Assembly (NCBI GenBank): GCA_964570565.1
Contig: CAZMYT010000002.1
Coordinates: 62,001-126,000, forward strand
Source: W0P28-013 sp964570565
GTDB lineage: Bacteria > Bacteroidota > Bacteroidia > Bacteroidales > Paludibacteraceae
Direction of reading: 5' to 3'
Length of the DNA stretch: 64,000 nucleotides
The first letter of the stretch is position 1; every line of letters starts with the position of its first letter. Positions 34,484-43,796 of the stretch are shown here, in pieces. Made by a program: the position numbers and the translations under genes. A model generated the notes under the pieces. The model ran no database searches. It worked only from the letters and a program-made list of their open reading frames with translations, and was not told the origin of the DNA.

Positions 34484-35005
34484 TTATTTGTCTTCGGTGT
34501 ACCAACTAGCGTACATCGCATAATTATGAGCTATTTTTTGATTTATCTCTTTGGCCTGTTCGGGCGAAACTTCTTTGACCTGTTTAGCTGGAACGCCCGC
34601 CCAAATAGTATAAGGTGGAACCACGGTATTACTTAAAACCAATGCATTAGCAGCAATTATAGCTCCTTCGCCAACCACGGCACCATCCAACACGGTAGCA
34701 CCCATGCCAACTAATGCATAATCTTTGATGGTAGCCCCATGAATATTGACATTGTGTCCAACCGAAACATAATCGCCAATATGAATTTGCGATTTTTCAT
34801 AAAGCGTATGCAGCACAGCACCATCCTGAATATTGACATGATTACCTATCCGAATAGAATTCACGTCACCTCGCACAACGGCATTAAACCACACACTACA
34901 GTCGTCACCAAGCACTGTATCGCCAATAATAGTGGCATTATCGGCCAAAAAACAGTGGTTACCAATTTGTGGTGTAAACCCACGTACAGATTTAATTAAA
35001 GCCAT
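34484..35005 (-). CDS. Gamma-carbonic-anhydrase-like hexapeptide protein
   Basis: A 173-residue left-handed beta-helix protein with repeated hexapeptides (for example CSVWFNAVVRGDVNSIRIGNHVNIQDGAVLH). Three histidines, in AVLHTLYE and VGHNVNIHG, sit where the zinc ligands of Cam/CamH proteins are. This YrdA/PaaY-type subgroup often lacks strong carbonic anhydrase activity, so the reaction is uncertain. It is the first gene of a four-gene minus-strand unit ending in rnhB. Confidence 0.9.
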   Translation of the reverse strand: MALIKSVRGFTPQIGNHCFLADNATIIGDTVLGDDCSVWFNAVVRGDVNSIRIGNHVNIQDGAVLHTLYEKSQIHIGDYVSVGHNVNIHGATIKDYALVGMGATVLDGAVVGEGAIIAANALVLSNTVVPPYTIWAGVPAKQVKEVSPEQAKEINQKIAHNYAMYASWYTEDK

Positions 35006-35033
35006 ATTTAATATCGTTTCAAGTTTGCTGCCA

Positions 35034-35041
35034 CAAAAATA
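35034..35041 (-). promoter_or_regulatory. Promoter -7 box for the gamma-carbonic-anhydrase-like unit
   Basis: TATTTTTG on the minus strand, 28 bp before the ATG. Confidence 0.45.
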
Positions 35042-35154
35042 CGCTTTTTATCTCAAAAAAGAGAAAAAAATGCATTTTTTCACCTCTAGGGTCTAGTTCT
35101 CTCACCTATTTTTATTCTAAAATCACATTTAGTTCTTTTTAAGAATGTTAAAAT

Positions 35155-35283
35155 TGCACAAAAAATGGATTTTGTGCATATATTTTAAAGCAGAACTTAG
35201 GTTTTTAGCTATCAATGATTTATCGAAAAAATAGAAAAATGAAACCGAATAATTTCTGCACATTGACATATGCTTTGTGCATA
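35155..35283. promoter_or_regulatory. Two TGCACA/TGTGCA dyads in the acpP upstream region
   Basis: The 382-bp gap 35006-35387 contains no gene. It has two inverted repeats. TGCACAAAA (35155-35163) pairs with TTTTGTGCA (35170-35178). TGCACA (35257-35262) pairs with TGTGCA (35276-35281). The right half of each is the 10-mer TTTGTGCATA (35171-35180 and 35274-35283), 103 bp apart. They look like operators for a dimeric regulator of acpP-fabF or of the divergent unit. The protein is unknown. Confidence 0.45.
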
Positions 35284-35313
35284 ATTAAGTAAAATTATAA
35301 GGCAAAACGCAGG

Positions 35314-35340
35314 TTGATTGAAAAAAAATCGTTTCCTTTG
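35314..35340 (+). promoter_or_regulatory. Possible promoter for acpP-fabF
   Basis: TTCCTTTG at 35333-35340 (one mismatch to TAnnTTTG) with TTG at 35314-35316; the 16-bp spacing is short. It lies 47 bp before the acpP ATG. Confidence 0.4.
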
Positions 35341-35387
35341 CAACTCAATTTTTTGAATTTTTTACTAACCCAAAACATTTTTGAATT

Positions 35388-35624
35388 ATGTCACAATTAG
35401 AAGAAAAAGTAAAAGCTATTATTGTTGAAAAATTAGGCGTTGACGCTGCTGAAGTAACTAACGAAGCAAGTTTCACTGCTGATCTTGGCGCAGATTCTTT
35501 GGATACAGTAGAATTAATTATGGAATTCGAAAAAGAATTTAACATTCAAATCCCAGAAGAAGCTGCTGAAAAAATTGGTACTGTAGGTGATGCAATCTCG
35601 CACATCGAAGCAGCTACGAAATAA
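35388..35624 (+). CDS. acpP: Acyl carrier protein
   Basis: A 78-residue acidic protein. The phosphopantetheine attachment site is GADSLDTVEL (Ser37), in the four-helix layout of AcpP with helix II VELIMEFEKEFNIQIPEE. It carries growing acyl chains in fatty acid synthesis and is a donor for lipid acyltransferases, possibly including the GlsB-like enzymes in this window. It lies 19 bp upstream of fabF. Confidence 0.98.
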   Translation: MSQLEEKVKAIIVEKLGVDAAEVTNEASFTADLGADSLDTVELIMEFEKEFNIQIPEEAAEKIGTVGDAISHIEAATK

Positions 35625-35643
35625 TAACTTTTTCTCTACTTTT

Positions 35644-36906
35644 ATGGAATTAAAACGAGTAGTAGTAACAGGCCTTGGCGCCGTCACTCCACTTGGCAAC
35701 ACTGTCCCACAATTATGGGACAGCGTTGTAAATGGGAAGAGTGGTGCAGGTCCAATTACCCATTTTGACACTACCAATTTCAAGACCAAATTTGCATGCG
35801 AAGTCAAAAATTTTGATGCTGCCGAATTCATTGATCGCAAAGAAGTGCGTAAAATGGATTTATGTTCACAATACGCAATTGTAGCTGCAGATGAGGCTAT
35901 TGCTGATGCAAAAATTGAAGTTGAGAAGGAAAATTTAGATAAAATTGGGGTTATTTTTGGTATAGGTATCGGTGGTATCAAAACATTTGAAGAAGAAGTG
36001 TTAGGATACGCCAAAACAAAAGATACTATTGGCCCAAAATTTAATCCATTTTTTATCCCAAAAATGATCTCTGATATAGGTCCTGGTCATGTTTCAATTA
36101 AATATGGCTTCCGTGGTCCTAATTTCACAACTACATCAGCTTGTGCGTCTTCCACCAACGCCATTGTTGATGCATTTAACTACATCCGTTTAGGTAAAGC
36201 AAATATTATCGTAACGGGTGGTGCTGAAGCAGCTATCACCGAAGCTGGGGTAGGTGGTTTCAGTTCTATGCATGCTATTTCTACCCGCAACGACTCTCCT
36301 GAAACTGCGTCACGCCCATTTAGCGCCAGCCGCGATGGGTTTGTGATTGGTGAAGGTGGTGCTTGTTTAATTCTAGAAGAATACGAGCACGCTAAAGCGC
36401 GCGGTGCAAAAATTTATGCTGAATTGGCAGGTTGCGGTTTAAGTGCAGACGCTCATCACATCACAGCACCACATCCTGAAGGTTTAGGTGCTATGCTTGT
36501 AATGAACAATGCTTTAGAAGATGCCGAGATGAAACCAGAAGATATTGATTACATCAATGTTCATGGTACATCTACTCCTCTAGGAGATATAGCAGAAACA
36601 AAAGCTATTAAACAAGTTTTTGGCGAATCAGCTTACAAATTGAACATCAGTTCTTCTAAATCGATGACTGGACACTTACTAGGTGCAACAGGTGCTTTAG
36701 AAGCGTTAATTTGTGTGCTCTCAGTCAAAAACGACATCGTGACTCCAACCATTAACTTTACCGAAGGCGATGAAGATCCTGAAATCGATTACAAATTGAA
36801 TTTCACATTCAACAAAGCTCAAAAACGCACTGTACGTGCTGCTTTGTCGAACACATTCGGATTTGGTGGTCATAATGCCAGCGTTATCTTTAAGAAATTA
36901 AACTAA
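35644..36906 (+). CDS. fabF: 3-oxoacyl-[acyl-carrier-protein] synthase II
   Basis: A 420-residue enzyme counted from the ATG at 35644 (MELKRVVVTGLG), the normal KAS II beginning. The longer frame from 35587 overlaps acpP. Catalytic cysteine TTSACASS (Cys167) and the two histidines in NVHGTSTPLGD and KSMTGHLLGATG complete the Cys-His-His triad. It elongates acyl-ACP by condensation with malonyl-ACP. It is followed by a strong terminator. Confidence 0.97.
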   Translation: MELKRVVVTGLGAVTPLGNTVPQLWDSVVNGKSGAGPITHFDTTNFKTKFACEVKNFDAAEFIDRKEVRKMDLCSQYAIVAADEAIADAKIEVEKENLDKIGVIFGIGIGGIKTFEEEVLGYAKTKDTIGPKFNPFFIPKMISDIGPGHVSIKYGFRGPNFTTTSACASSTNAIVDAFNYIRLGKANIIVTGGAEAAITEAGVGGFSSMHAISTRNDSPETASRPFSASRDGFVIGEGGACLILEEYEHAKARGAKIYAELAGCGLSADAHHITAPHPEGLGAMLVMNNALEDAEMKPEDIDYINVHGTSTPLGDIAETKAIKQVFGESAYKLNISSSKSMTGHLLGATGALEALICVLSVKNDIVTPTINFTEGDEDPEIDYKLNFTFNKAQKRTVRAALSNTFGFGGHNASVIFKKLN

Positions 36907-36927
36907 TTACGCATCTTTTTTATACTC

Positions 36928-36964
36928 AAAGCGAGCTCTCAACATGGCGTTGAGAGCTCGCTTT
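36928..36964 (+). terminator. Terminator of acpP-fabF
   Basis: 16-bp perfect arms AAAGCGAGCTCTCAAC (36928-36943) and complement (36949-36964) around ATGGC, ending in TTT, 21 bp after the fabF stop. Confidence 0.8.
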
Positions 36965-37082
36965 ACTTTTGCCAGCATTTAAAGTTGAAGTATAAATCAA
37001 CTCGTTTAGACTATGTCTAAGAATGTTCTTACTCGACAATACCCACTCTTCTACTTTACTCATTTGAAGCTAATAAAAAACA

Positions 37083-37110
37083 TGGGCGGGAACTTCACAG
37101 CCCCCGCCCA
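37083..37110 (-). terminator. GC-rich terminator of yidC
   Basis: 8-bp GC arms TGGGCGGG (37083-37090) and CCCGCCCA (37103-37110). On the minus strand the stem is followed by ATGTTTTTTATT. It is 67 bp after the yidC stop and the only strongly GC-rich hairpin in the window. Confidence 0.7.
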
Positions 37111-37177
37111 CTGATGCGGAACATAACCAATTATTCTTAGTTAAAACCTTACCTTTTGTTCCGCAAAATTAAATATC

Positions 37178-39055
37178 TTAACGTTTTTTCTGTTGCATCG
37201 CTTTTTGTTGTTGGCGTTGTGCTTCTTCTAAACGTGCCATAAAACCAGATTTTTTTGCAGGTTTTTGTTTTTTAGCTTCTAATTTTTTCAATAATTTTTC
37301 TTCATCTACAAACAAACGGAACAAGTAAGTTTGACCGATAGTAATCAATAATGAAATGAAGTAATAGTAGCTCAAACCTGATGCATAATCATTGAACATA
37401 AACATGAACATGAATGGCATTAAGTACATCATCCATTTCATAGCAGCCATTTGCTGACCACCCATTTGGTTAGCCATATTCAACTTGGTATAAACCACGT
37501 TGGTAATAGTCATCAATAAACAGAACAAACTAATGTGATTACCAAAATAAGGCGTTATAAGTGGAATATAAGCATCCCAGCTAAAAATAGCATCGTAACT
37601 TGATAAATCCTGTGCCCAAAGAAAACTTTGTTGACGTAATTCAATAGCAGCAGGGAAAAACGAGAACATGGCGAACAAAATTGGCATTTGCAACAACATA
37701 GGCAAACAACCACTCATCGGGCTAACGCCAACGCGTTTATACAATGCCATAGTTGCTTGCTGACGCTCCATTGCTTTTTCGGCAGGTATCTTGGCGTTGA
37801 TCTCGTCAATTTGTGGTTTTAAAACGCGCATTTTAGCAGTCGACATGTACGATTTATAGGTAAATGGCAACAAAATAAGTTTGATAACAATGGTCATCAA
37901 CAAAATAATAATACCATAATTAGATATAAAAGTACCAAAGAAATTGAACATTGGAATGATCAAAAAGCGGCTCACCCAACGAAACAAACTCCAACCTAAT
38001 GGAATAATTTGTTGCAATCCTAATTTTTGATCGCTGTCGACATCTTTATCGTATTGGCTCAAAACTTTATATTGGTTTGGTCCGATAAAAATACGAAATT
38101 TGGTGGCTTCATTTCCTTTAGGATCAAATGTAACAGCTGTTTCAGCTGTATAATTTTTAAGATATTTCGATTTTTCATTTTCGACTACACTTTCAAGAGT
38201 TGTAGATGTAAATGAGTTTTCGGCGATAAATATGGTGCTAAAAAATTGGTCTTTGAACGCAATCCAACGCACTTTACCAGCTGGTTTTTCTGCGTCATTT
38301 TTTGACTCACTCAACTGTTCCATATCATCGGCTGTATAACGAAAGTTAAGCGTAGCATAACGACTTTCGAATTTGCGACCTTTTTCTTGTTGACGAATAC
38401 GCTGATTCCAACGCATTTCGAGCGCCGTCATAGTTGGATCCAAGTAATTGGTCATATTATGTGCCTGCACATCAAGCTGTACCATATAATCGTCGGCAGG
38501 CAGTGTGTAGGTAAAGTCGATATAGCTAGCTGAATCGACTGCTAAACGCATGACTAAAGCTTGTCCATCAGCATTAGCCGTTTGCTTTTGAGGTACAAAA
38601 TATAATTCGTTAGTGCTTAAAACACGATTGTTACGGGTAAGTAATGTAAATGCTAAATCACTTTCTTTACCTTCAAATAAAACCAATGGCAACGAATCAT
38701 GCGTTTGATATTTTTTGAGTTGAGCGGAATAAATGTATCCACCTTTTGTATTGACCTGTAACTTGAGCAAGTCGTTTTCAAGGGTTACGAGTTCCTCTTT
38801 GCCTTCGGCAGCCGAAGCAAAATCGCCATAAATAGCAGCTTTGGAAGTTGCCGCCGTATCAGCAACTATTGGTTGTTGTGGTGTTTGAGCTTCGATGACT
38901 TGTTCGGCTAATTTATTAGCTTCTTCTACCATGGCGATAGAGTCACGATAATGTTGTTTGGCAGCCTTTTGCTCTGCTGTCGGCTGGGTCATCCAATTGA
39001 ATCCAAGAATAATTGCTAAAATGAGAACGATACCAATAATTGAATTTTTGTCCAT
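37178..39055 (-). CDS. yidC: Membrane protein insertase YidC
   Basis: A 625-residue inner-membrane insertase. The order is an N-terminal membrane segment (about residues 5-20), a large periplasmic beta-sandwich (about 75-350), then the conserved YidC/Oxa1 core (about 370-575) with YGIIILLMTIVIKLILLPFTYKSYMSTAKM and MPILFAMFSFFPAAIELRQQSFLWAQDLSSYD. A basic C-terminal tail rich in K/Q (KKQKPAKKSGFMARLEEAQRQQQKAMQQKKR pattern) fits ribosome contact. It inserts and folds inner-membrane proteins with SecYEG. It is transcribed alone with a leader of about 90 nt. Confidence 0.96.
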   Translation of the reverse strand: MDKNSIIGIVLILAIILGFNWMTQPTAEQKAAKQHYRDSIAMVEEANKLAEQVIEAQTPQQPIVADTAATSKAAIYGDFASAAEGKEELVTLENDLLKLQVNTKGGYIYSAQLKKYQTHDSLPLVLFEGKESDLAFTLLTRNNRVLSTNELYFVPQKQTANADGQALVMRLAVDSASYIDFTYTLPADDYMVQLDVQAHNMTNYLDPTMTALEMRWNQRIRQQEKGRKFESRYATLNFRYTADDMEQLSESKNDAEKPAGKVRWIAFKDQFFSTIFIAENSFTSTTLESVVENEKSKYLKNYTAETAVTFDPKGNEATKFRIFIGPNQYKVLSQYDKDVDSDQKLGLQQIIPLGWSLFRWVSRFLIIPMFNFFGTFISNYGIIILLMTIVIKLILLPFTYKSYMSTAKMRVLKPQIDEINAKIPAEKAMERQQATMALYKRVGVSPMSGCLPMLLQMPILFAMFSFFPAAIELRQQSFLWAQDLSSYDAIFSWDAYIPLITPYFGNHISLFCLLMTITNVVYTKLNMANQMGGQQMAAMKWMMYLMPFMFMFMFNDYASGLSYYYFISLLITIGQTYLFRLFVDEEKLLKKLEAKKQKPAKKSGFMARLEEAQRQQQKAMQQKKR

Positions 39056-39152
39056 AAAAATGAGGTTAATTTATAAGCCCTTATTTGAATCCTTTTTAGA
39101 AAGAACTGATAAGGTACTTAAATTGCTTAAAACAAATACGTAAACGAGGGGA

Positions 39153-39160
39153 CAAAGTTA
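39153..39160 (-). promoter_or_regulatory. Promoter -7 box for yidC
   Basis: TAACTTTG on the minus strand, 97 bp before the ATG, which implies a long 5' leader of roughly 90 nt. Confidence 0.5.
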
Positions 39161-39274
39161 CAGAAAATGTTTGAATTCAGGCGTATTTTTCATGACAATT
39201 GCTAAAATTTGCACACTTTAGCTTTATTGAGAAATTTTTAACTGGTTTATAGAGAGCCAATAGAAAAAAAGATG

Positions 39275-39282
39275 TAATTTTG
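39275..39282 (+). promoter_or_regulatory. Promoter -7 box for the TetR gene and following run
   Basis: TAATTTTG, 26 bp before the ATG at 39309. Confidence 0.5.
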
Positions 39283-39308
39283 CACACTATTGTAAATTTA
39301 TACTCAAA

Positions 39309-39908
39309 ATGAAGACTCCAAAAGTTTCAAAAACCCGTGTATTAATGGTTGACGTGGCTCGTCGACTTTTTGCACAGTATGGTAAAGAGAATGTCACCAT
39401 GAACGATATTGCTGTGGCCTCAGGCAAAGGTCGTCGCACACTTTACACTTATTTTGGTAGCAAAGACGAGGTATATCTAGCCGTTATCGAAAATGAGTTG
39501 GATTTAATGGTAGAACGCCTACAAGGTGTATTACGAATGCCACTTTCACCCGAAAAAAAGTTGGAAGAGTATGTGTTTGTACATTTTGAAGCGGTAAAAG
39601 AAGCTATTACGCGTAACGGGTCTTTACGCGCTGACTTTTTTCGTAATATTTACGAAGTTGAAAAGGCTCGTCGCCCGATTGACATCAAAGAAATTCGTAT
39701 GATTCGGGAAATTATGGAAGAAGGTGCCGTGAAAGGCGTATTTCGTCTACAAAGTACACAATGGGCTGCCATGATGTTTTTATATGCTTTGAAAGGTATG
39801 GAAACTCCTTATATCAATAACAACATTAGCAACTATATTAAAGACCATCGTACTCAAATTATGAACGTTATTTTAAATGGTCTTTCTACAAACAAATATG
39901 AATATTAA
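39309..39908 (+). CDS. TetR/AcrR-family transcriptional regulator
   Basis: A 199-residue regulator. The N-terminal helix-turn-helix (residues 10-55: ARRLFAQYGKENVTMNDIAVASGKGRRTLYTYFGSKDEVYLAVIE) matches TetR, and the all-helical rest would bind a ligand and dimerise. It is the first gene of a plus-strand run and ends a few bases before an LpxL-like acyltransferase, so that gene and itself are its most likely targets. The ligand may be an acyl compound, by analogy with other TetR proteins next to lipid genes; that is inference. Confidence 0.92.
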   Translation: MKTPKVSKTRVLMVDVARRLFAQYGKENVTMNDIAVASGKGRRTLYTYFGSKDEVYLAVIENELDLMVERLQGVLRMPLSPEKKLEEYVFVHFEAVKEAITRNGSLRADFFRNIYEVEKARRPIDIKEIRMIREIMEEGAVKGVFRLQSTQWAAMMFLYALKGMETPYINNNISNYIKDHRTQIMNVILNGLSTNKYEY

Positions 39909-39912
39909 AACA

Positions 39913-40875
39913 ATGACTAAAAGCGATTTAAGACGTGAAGTAGTTCTATTTATAGCGTACCCATTTTTAGAGCTTGCTATACTCATTTTACGATTTCTAC
40001 CTAAAATCTGGCGCAACCATTTGGGCACATTTATCGGTGGCTTGTCGTACAAATGGAACGAAAAAACGCGTACACGCACAGTAGCGAGTCTAACCACCGC
40101 TTATGGTGACACAAAATCACCAGCAGAAATAGAAGTCATGGCGCGCGAAGTTTTAGTAAACATCAACAAATCGGTACTTGATTATTTTGCCACAGTGCAT
40201 ATAACCAAACCCGAGCGATTTTTTAAATTCGTGGAGGTCGTAGGTGAAGAACATTTAAAACAAGCATACGAGCAAAAACGTGGTGTTATTTGCCTTATTC
40301 CGCACTTAAGTTCTTGGGAATTATCGGCAGTAACTCCTCCTATGTTAGGTTATAAAACGTGTGGAGCAAGCAAAAGCGTCAAAGGATTTTTGCTACAACA
40401 CATGATGGTTCGCTTTCGCGAACGACGCGGCATGCGTAACATTTCACGCGAAGGTTCCTATCAAAAGTTAGTAACAGCACTTAAAAATGGAGAATGTTTA
40501 ATTATCATGATTGATCAAGACACCAAAGTAAAAGGTCTCTTTGTCGATTTTTATGGTAAAAAAGCCTATACACCAATGGGTGTTGCGCGCTTAGCATTAG
40601 AAACTGATGCTGTAGTAGTTCCAATGGCAACTACACGGATAGCCGATAGTCGTTATCGATTTACCATTTATCCAGCGTTGGAAACCATCAAAACAGGTGA
40701 TTCCGAAAAAGATTTATACGCTAATACGCAGTTGGAAACCGATGTGATGGAGCAAATTATTCGCGAAACACCAACTCAATGGGTGTGGATGCATCGCCGT
40801 TGGAAAACAACACCAGAAAACTTAAAACTCTATTTGGAACGACGCGCACTCGAAAAACAAAAACAGGCGAAATAA
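39913..40875 (+). CDS. LpxL/HtrB-like lysophospholipid (lipid A) acyltransferase
   Basis: A 320-residue membrane-associated acyltransferase when started at the ATG at 39913 (MTKSDLRREVV); upstream ATGs at 39898 and 39877 overlap the TetR gene. The HX4E catalytic motif is in IPHLSSWELSAV. The conserved block KNGECLIIMIDQDTKVKGLFVDFYGKKAYTPMGVARLALETDAVVVP and the end TPTQWVWMHRRWKT identify the LpxL/HtrB family. It adds a secondary acyl chain to lipid A or a related lipid on the inner-membrane face. Confidence 0.92.
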   Translation: MTKSDLRREVVLFIAYPFLELAILILRFLPKIWRNHLGTFIGGLSYKWNEKTRTRTVASLTTAYGDTKSPAEIEVMAREVLVNINKSVLDYFATVHITKPERFFKFVEVVGEEHLKQAYEQKRGVICLIPHLSSWELSAVTPPMLGYKTCGASKSVKGFLLQHMMVRFRERRGMRNISREGSYQKLVTALKNGECLIIMIDQDTKVKGLFVDFYGKKAYTPMGVARLALETDAVVVPMATTRIADSRYRFTIYPALETIKTGDSEKDLYANTQLETDVMEQIIRETPTQWVWMHRRWKTTPENLKLYLERRALEKQKQAK

Positions 40876-40878
40876 AAG

Positions 40879-41376
40879 ATGACACGTATTGGCATTTTAT
40901 CGGACACACATGCTTACCTTGATGAGCGTATTTTTGAACACTTCAAAGAGTGTGACGAAATTTGGCACGCCGGTGATATTGGTTCTGCGGAAGTTATACA
41001 AAAATTAGCAGCTTTTAAACCTTTACGAGCCGTTTATGGCAATGTTGATGGTGGTTCTTTACGTAGCAATTATCCTGAATTCTTGAGTTTCGAATGTGAG
41101 CAAGTATCGGTTTTACTGACGCATATTGGCGGCTATCCTGGACGTTACTGGCCCGAAGCAAAAAGAAAAATTATAGAGCTGCGTCCTGATTTATTTTTAT
41201 GTGGCCATTCACACATTCTAAAAGTACAGTTCGATCAAACATTCAATATGCTTTGTGTAAATCCTGGAGCTGCAGGTTTAGAAGGATTCCACCAAGTACG
41301 TACACTTCTCCGATTTGAAATTGATGGTAAAAACATCCAAAATTTAGAAGTGATAGAAATGCCTAAACATCATTAA
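40879..41376 (+). CDS. YfcE/MJ0936-family metallophosphoesterase
   Basis: A 165-residue calcineurin-like phosphoesterase with all metal motifs: ILSDTHAYLD, WHAGDIG, VYGNVDGG, LLTHIGGYPGRY and LCGHSHILK. Members hydrolyse phosphodiesters of unknown cellular identity. It starts 3 bp after the acyltransferase and ends 7 bp before the DUF5686 gene, so it belongs to the same transcript. Confidence 0.92.
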   Translation: MTRIGILSDTHAYLDERIFEHFKECDEIWHAGDIGSAEVIQKLAAFKPLRAVYGNVDGGSLRSNYPEFLSFECEQVSVLLTHIGGYPGRYWPEAKRKIIELRPDLFLCGHSHILKVQFDQTFNMLCVNPGAAGLEGFHQVRTLLRFEIDGKNIQNLEVIEMPKHH

Positions 41377-41383
41377 TACAACG

Positions 41384-43792
41384 TTGAAAAGACTCTTGAC
41401 ATACAGCATTATGACTCTTTTGAGCCTTGGCATAGCCCTAGCACAAGAGTTTATTGTGTTCGGTCAAGTGCTCGATGCGACAAATCAAGAACCTATTCAG
41501 GCAGCCAATGTCTGGTTTAAAGGAACACAAATAGGAAGTAGTACCAACGAAGAAGGTTACTTTATACTACGTACATCGGAGCCACAAAAAACGGTTTGCG
41601 TATCGGTATTAGGTTACAAACGTCGCGAAATAAATATGGCGAAAAACAGTAACCAAATGGTGACTATTTTACTCCGAGAAGAACGAAATATTTTGGATGA
41701 AGTAATAGTTCTGCCTGGCGAAAACGAAGCATTGCCAATTCTGCGTAACGTATTGGCTGCGAGGGACAAAAATAATCCAGATAATTTTCTCAATTTATCA
41801 ACTGCCGAAGATCAAACGACTAAACTTTTTTTCATCAACATAAAACAACGTTCACTACAGCGCAAGCTATTCCGTGATATGCTACAAGGTTCTATTCGAG
41901 GAAATGATTCTTTGTTAATAATTCCTGTGTATCACGAACAAAAAAACGACGAAGTTAGAGTGGATAATAGTGGCAAAGTAGAACGCAAAACGATTACAAA
42001 AGACGAAAAATCATTACAAATTATACCAGAAAATCAACTCGCCATTTTTTTAGATACGTACACACCCCAGATTAATTTCTATAAAAATCATATCACCATA
42101 TTACAATCCAACTTTATTAGTCCGCTAGCCAACCAAGGTCCGCTCTATTACCAATATTTTTTGATGGATAGCCTAATAACGGAAGGCTCCAAAACGTATC
42201 AAATACGTTTCCGACCAAAAAACGACAAAGAGTTGACGTTTAAAGGTGATATGTGGATTGATTCAGCCACCTATGCCCTGACTCACATACGTGCCGCCAT
42301 GCCCGCCACGGCGAATATTAATTTTATGAATAGTTTAGTGGTAGAACAAACGTTTGAAAAATCTGAACAACATTTATTCTATTACAAACAACAACATTTT
42401 GCCATGGGTTTTCGATTCGATTTGGCAAAGAATTCAACAAAAGACGGCATCGCTACAGTATTCGACAAAGATATAACCTACACCAATACACAAGTCAGTA
42501 GTAAAGAGCTCCTTTCGGTAAAACGCATGGCAGCAGTTGACTCATCCAATATAGCGGAAACCAATTTCCGAAACGCCATTGACAGCATCAATAAAACCAA
42601 ATTACAGAGAGTCGCCTTTGGTATTGTAGATTTGGTAATGAATGGTTACATACACGCTTGGAAATTAGATATCGGACCTGCTGTAAATTGGATTCGCTAT
42701 AATAGTTTAGAAGGATTTCGACCAACCATAGCACTAAGAACTGGCCAAAAAATGATGGAAAATATGACCATAGGAGGATATGTTGGTTATGGATTTGGTG
42801 ATAAAAAATGGAAGTACGGCGGTGAAATTCAAGCTCGATTCGGCTCTGACAATGAGCATACTATTAGTGCTTTTTACGACAATGATGTGATTCGTTACGG
42901 TTACGGCAATGTTTTGCTCATTAACGAAAACATGGTAGGAAGTACCGAAAATTTGCTGACGACCTTGTCTCGTGTCACCAAATATGACAACTTGGCACAA
43001 CAATACAAAGCCACACTTACCTATCGTTACGAACAAGAAGGAGTTCGTTTTACGACCTCTTTTCAAGCAAAAGAACTACTGAGCAACAACGGCATGCCTT
43101 TTGTTCAAAATGGAATAAATGTAAACTCTATTAAATCGGTAGCAGGAACCATTGGCTTACGATTATCATTTGAAGAAAACACACTTAATAACTATTTTCA
43201 TCGTTATTACTTACGTACCATTTATCCCATCATCAATATCCAAGGTGAATACGGCTACTATGAAGTGGGAAACAAACAAGAACCTTATGGCAAGGTGTTG
43301 CTTATGGTAAAACAAAGCGTTCCTGTATTTTCTGGCAAATTAAAATACCTCATCGAAAGCGGTTATGTATTTGGCGATGTTCCATTTCCATTGTTAGAAT
43401 CTCCTAGAGGTGCACGCGGAATTTGGTTTCCAGAATACGATTTCTGTTTGATGAATCAAATGGAATTTATGACGGATGCTTATATTATGGGGAATTTCCG
43501 TTACATCACCAGCGGATGGATTTTCAATTACATCCCTTGGGTAAAAAAGGCAAATTTAAGAGAAGAAGTGCTATTTAAAATTGCGTATGGCGGATTACGT
43601 AATGGACACAACAACATATTAGAATTACCGGCAAACAGTGCGGGCATAGATGTGCCTTATATGGAAGCTGGTATCGGAATATCCAATATTTTAAAGTTAT
43701 TTTCGGTACAATCGGTATGGCGTTTAACTCACCGCGATGCTCCGAACGCTATCAATTGGGGAATTCGATTTAGATTTAATTTAGATTTTTAA
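41384..43792 (+). CDS. Outer-membrane DUF5686 protein with carboxypeptidase-regulatory-like domain
   Basis: An 802-residue protein with a TTG start at 41384 (signal peptide MKRLLTYSIMTLLSLGIALAQ; an internal ATG at 41411 would leave only half of it). Residues 22-105 form the CarboxypepD_reg-like beta-sandwich (VFGQVLDATNQEPIQAANVWFKGTQIGSSTNEEGYF...VSVLGYKRREI). The remainder matches the DUF5686 layout, with a barrel-like C-terminal half ending INWGIRFRFNLDF (terminal F). Similar N-terminal domains are found on SusC-like receptors, but there is no TonB box or plug here. The function is unknown; it is probably an outer-membrane barrel. Confidence 0.85.
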   Translation: MKRLLTYSIMTLLSLGIALAQEFIVFGQVLDATNQEPIQAANVWFKGTQIGSSTNEEGYFILRTSEPQKTVCVSVLGYKRREINMAKNSNQMVTILLREERNILDEVIVLPGENEALPILRNVLAARDKNNPDNFLNLSTAEDQTTKLFFINIKQRSLQRKLFRDMLQGSIRGNDSLLIIPVYHEQKNDEVRVDNSGKVERKTITKDEKSLQIIPENQLAIFLDTYTPQINFYKNHITILQSNFISPLANQGPLYYQYFLMDSLITEGSKTYQIRFRPKNDKELTFKGDMWIDSATYALTHIRAAMPATANINFMNSLVVEQTFEKSEQHLFYYKQQHFAMGFRFDLAKNSTKDGIATVFDKDITYTNTQVSSKELLSVKRMAAVDSSNIAETNFRNAIDSINKTKLQRVAFGIVDLVMNGYIHAWKLDIGPAVNWIRYNSLEGFRPTIALRTGQKMMENMTIGGYVGYGFGDKKWKYGGEIQARFGSDNEHTISAFYDNDVIRYGYGNVLLINENMVGSTENLLTTLSRVTKYDNLAQQYKATLTYRYEQEGVRFTTSFQAKELLSNNGMPFVQNGINVNSIKSVAGTIGLRLSFEENTLNNYFHRYYLRTIYPIINIQGEYGYYEVGNKQEPYGKVLLMVKQSVPVFSGKLKYLIESGYVFGDVPFPLLESPRGARGIWFPEYDFCLMNQMEFMTDAYIMGNFRYITSGWIFNYIPWVKKANLREEVLFKIAYGGLRNGHNNILELPANSAGIDVPYMEAGIGISNILKLFSVQSVWRLTHRDAPNAINWGIRFRFNLDF

Positions 43793-43796
43793 GCGT

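Noticed and set aside
35587..35643. 19-residue N-terminal extension of FabF
   Set aside because: It overlaps the end of acpP in another frame, and KAS II proteins begin at the MELKRVVVTGLG methionine.
39877..39912. Earlier starts for the LpxL-like acyltransferase
   Set aside because: They overlap the TetR gene and add residues not seen at the family's N-terminus; kept as an alternative only.
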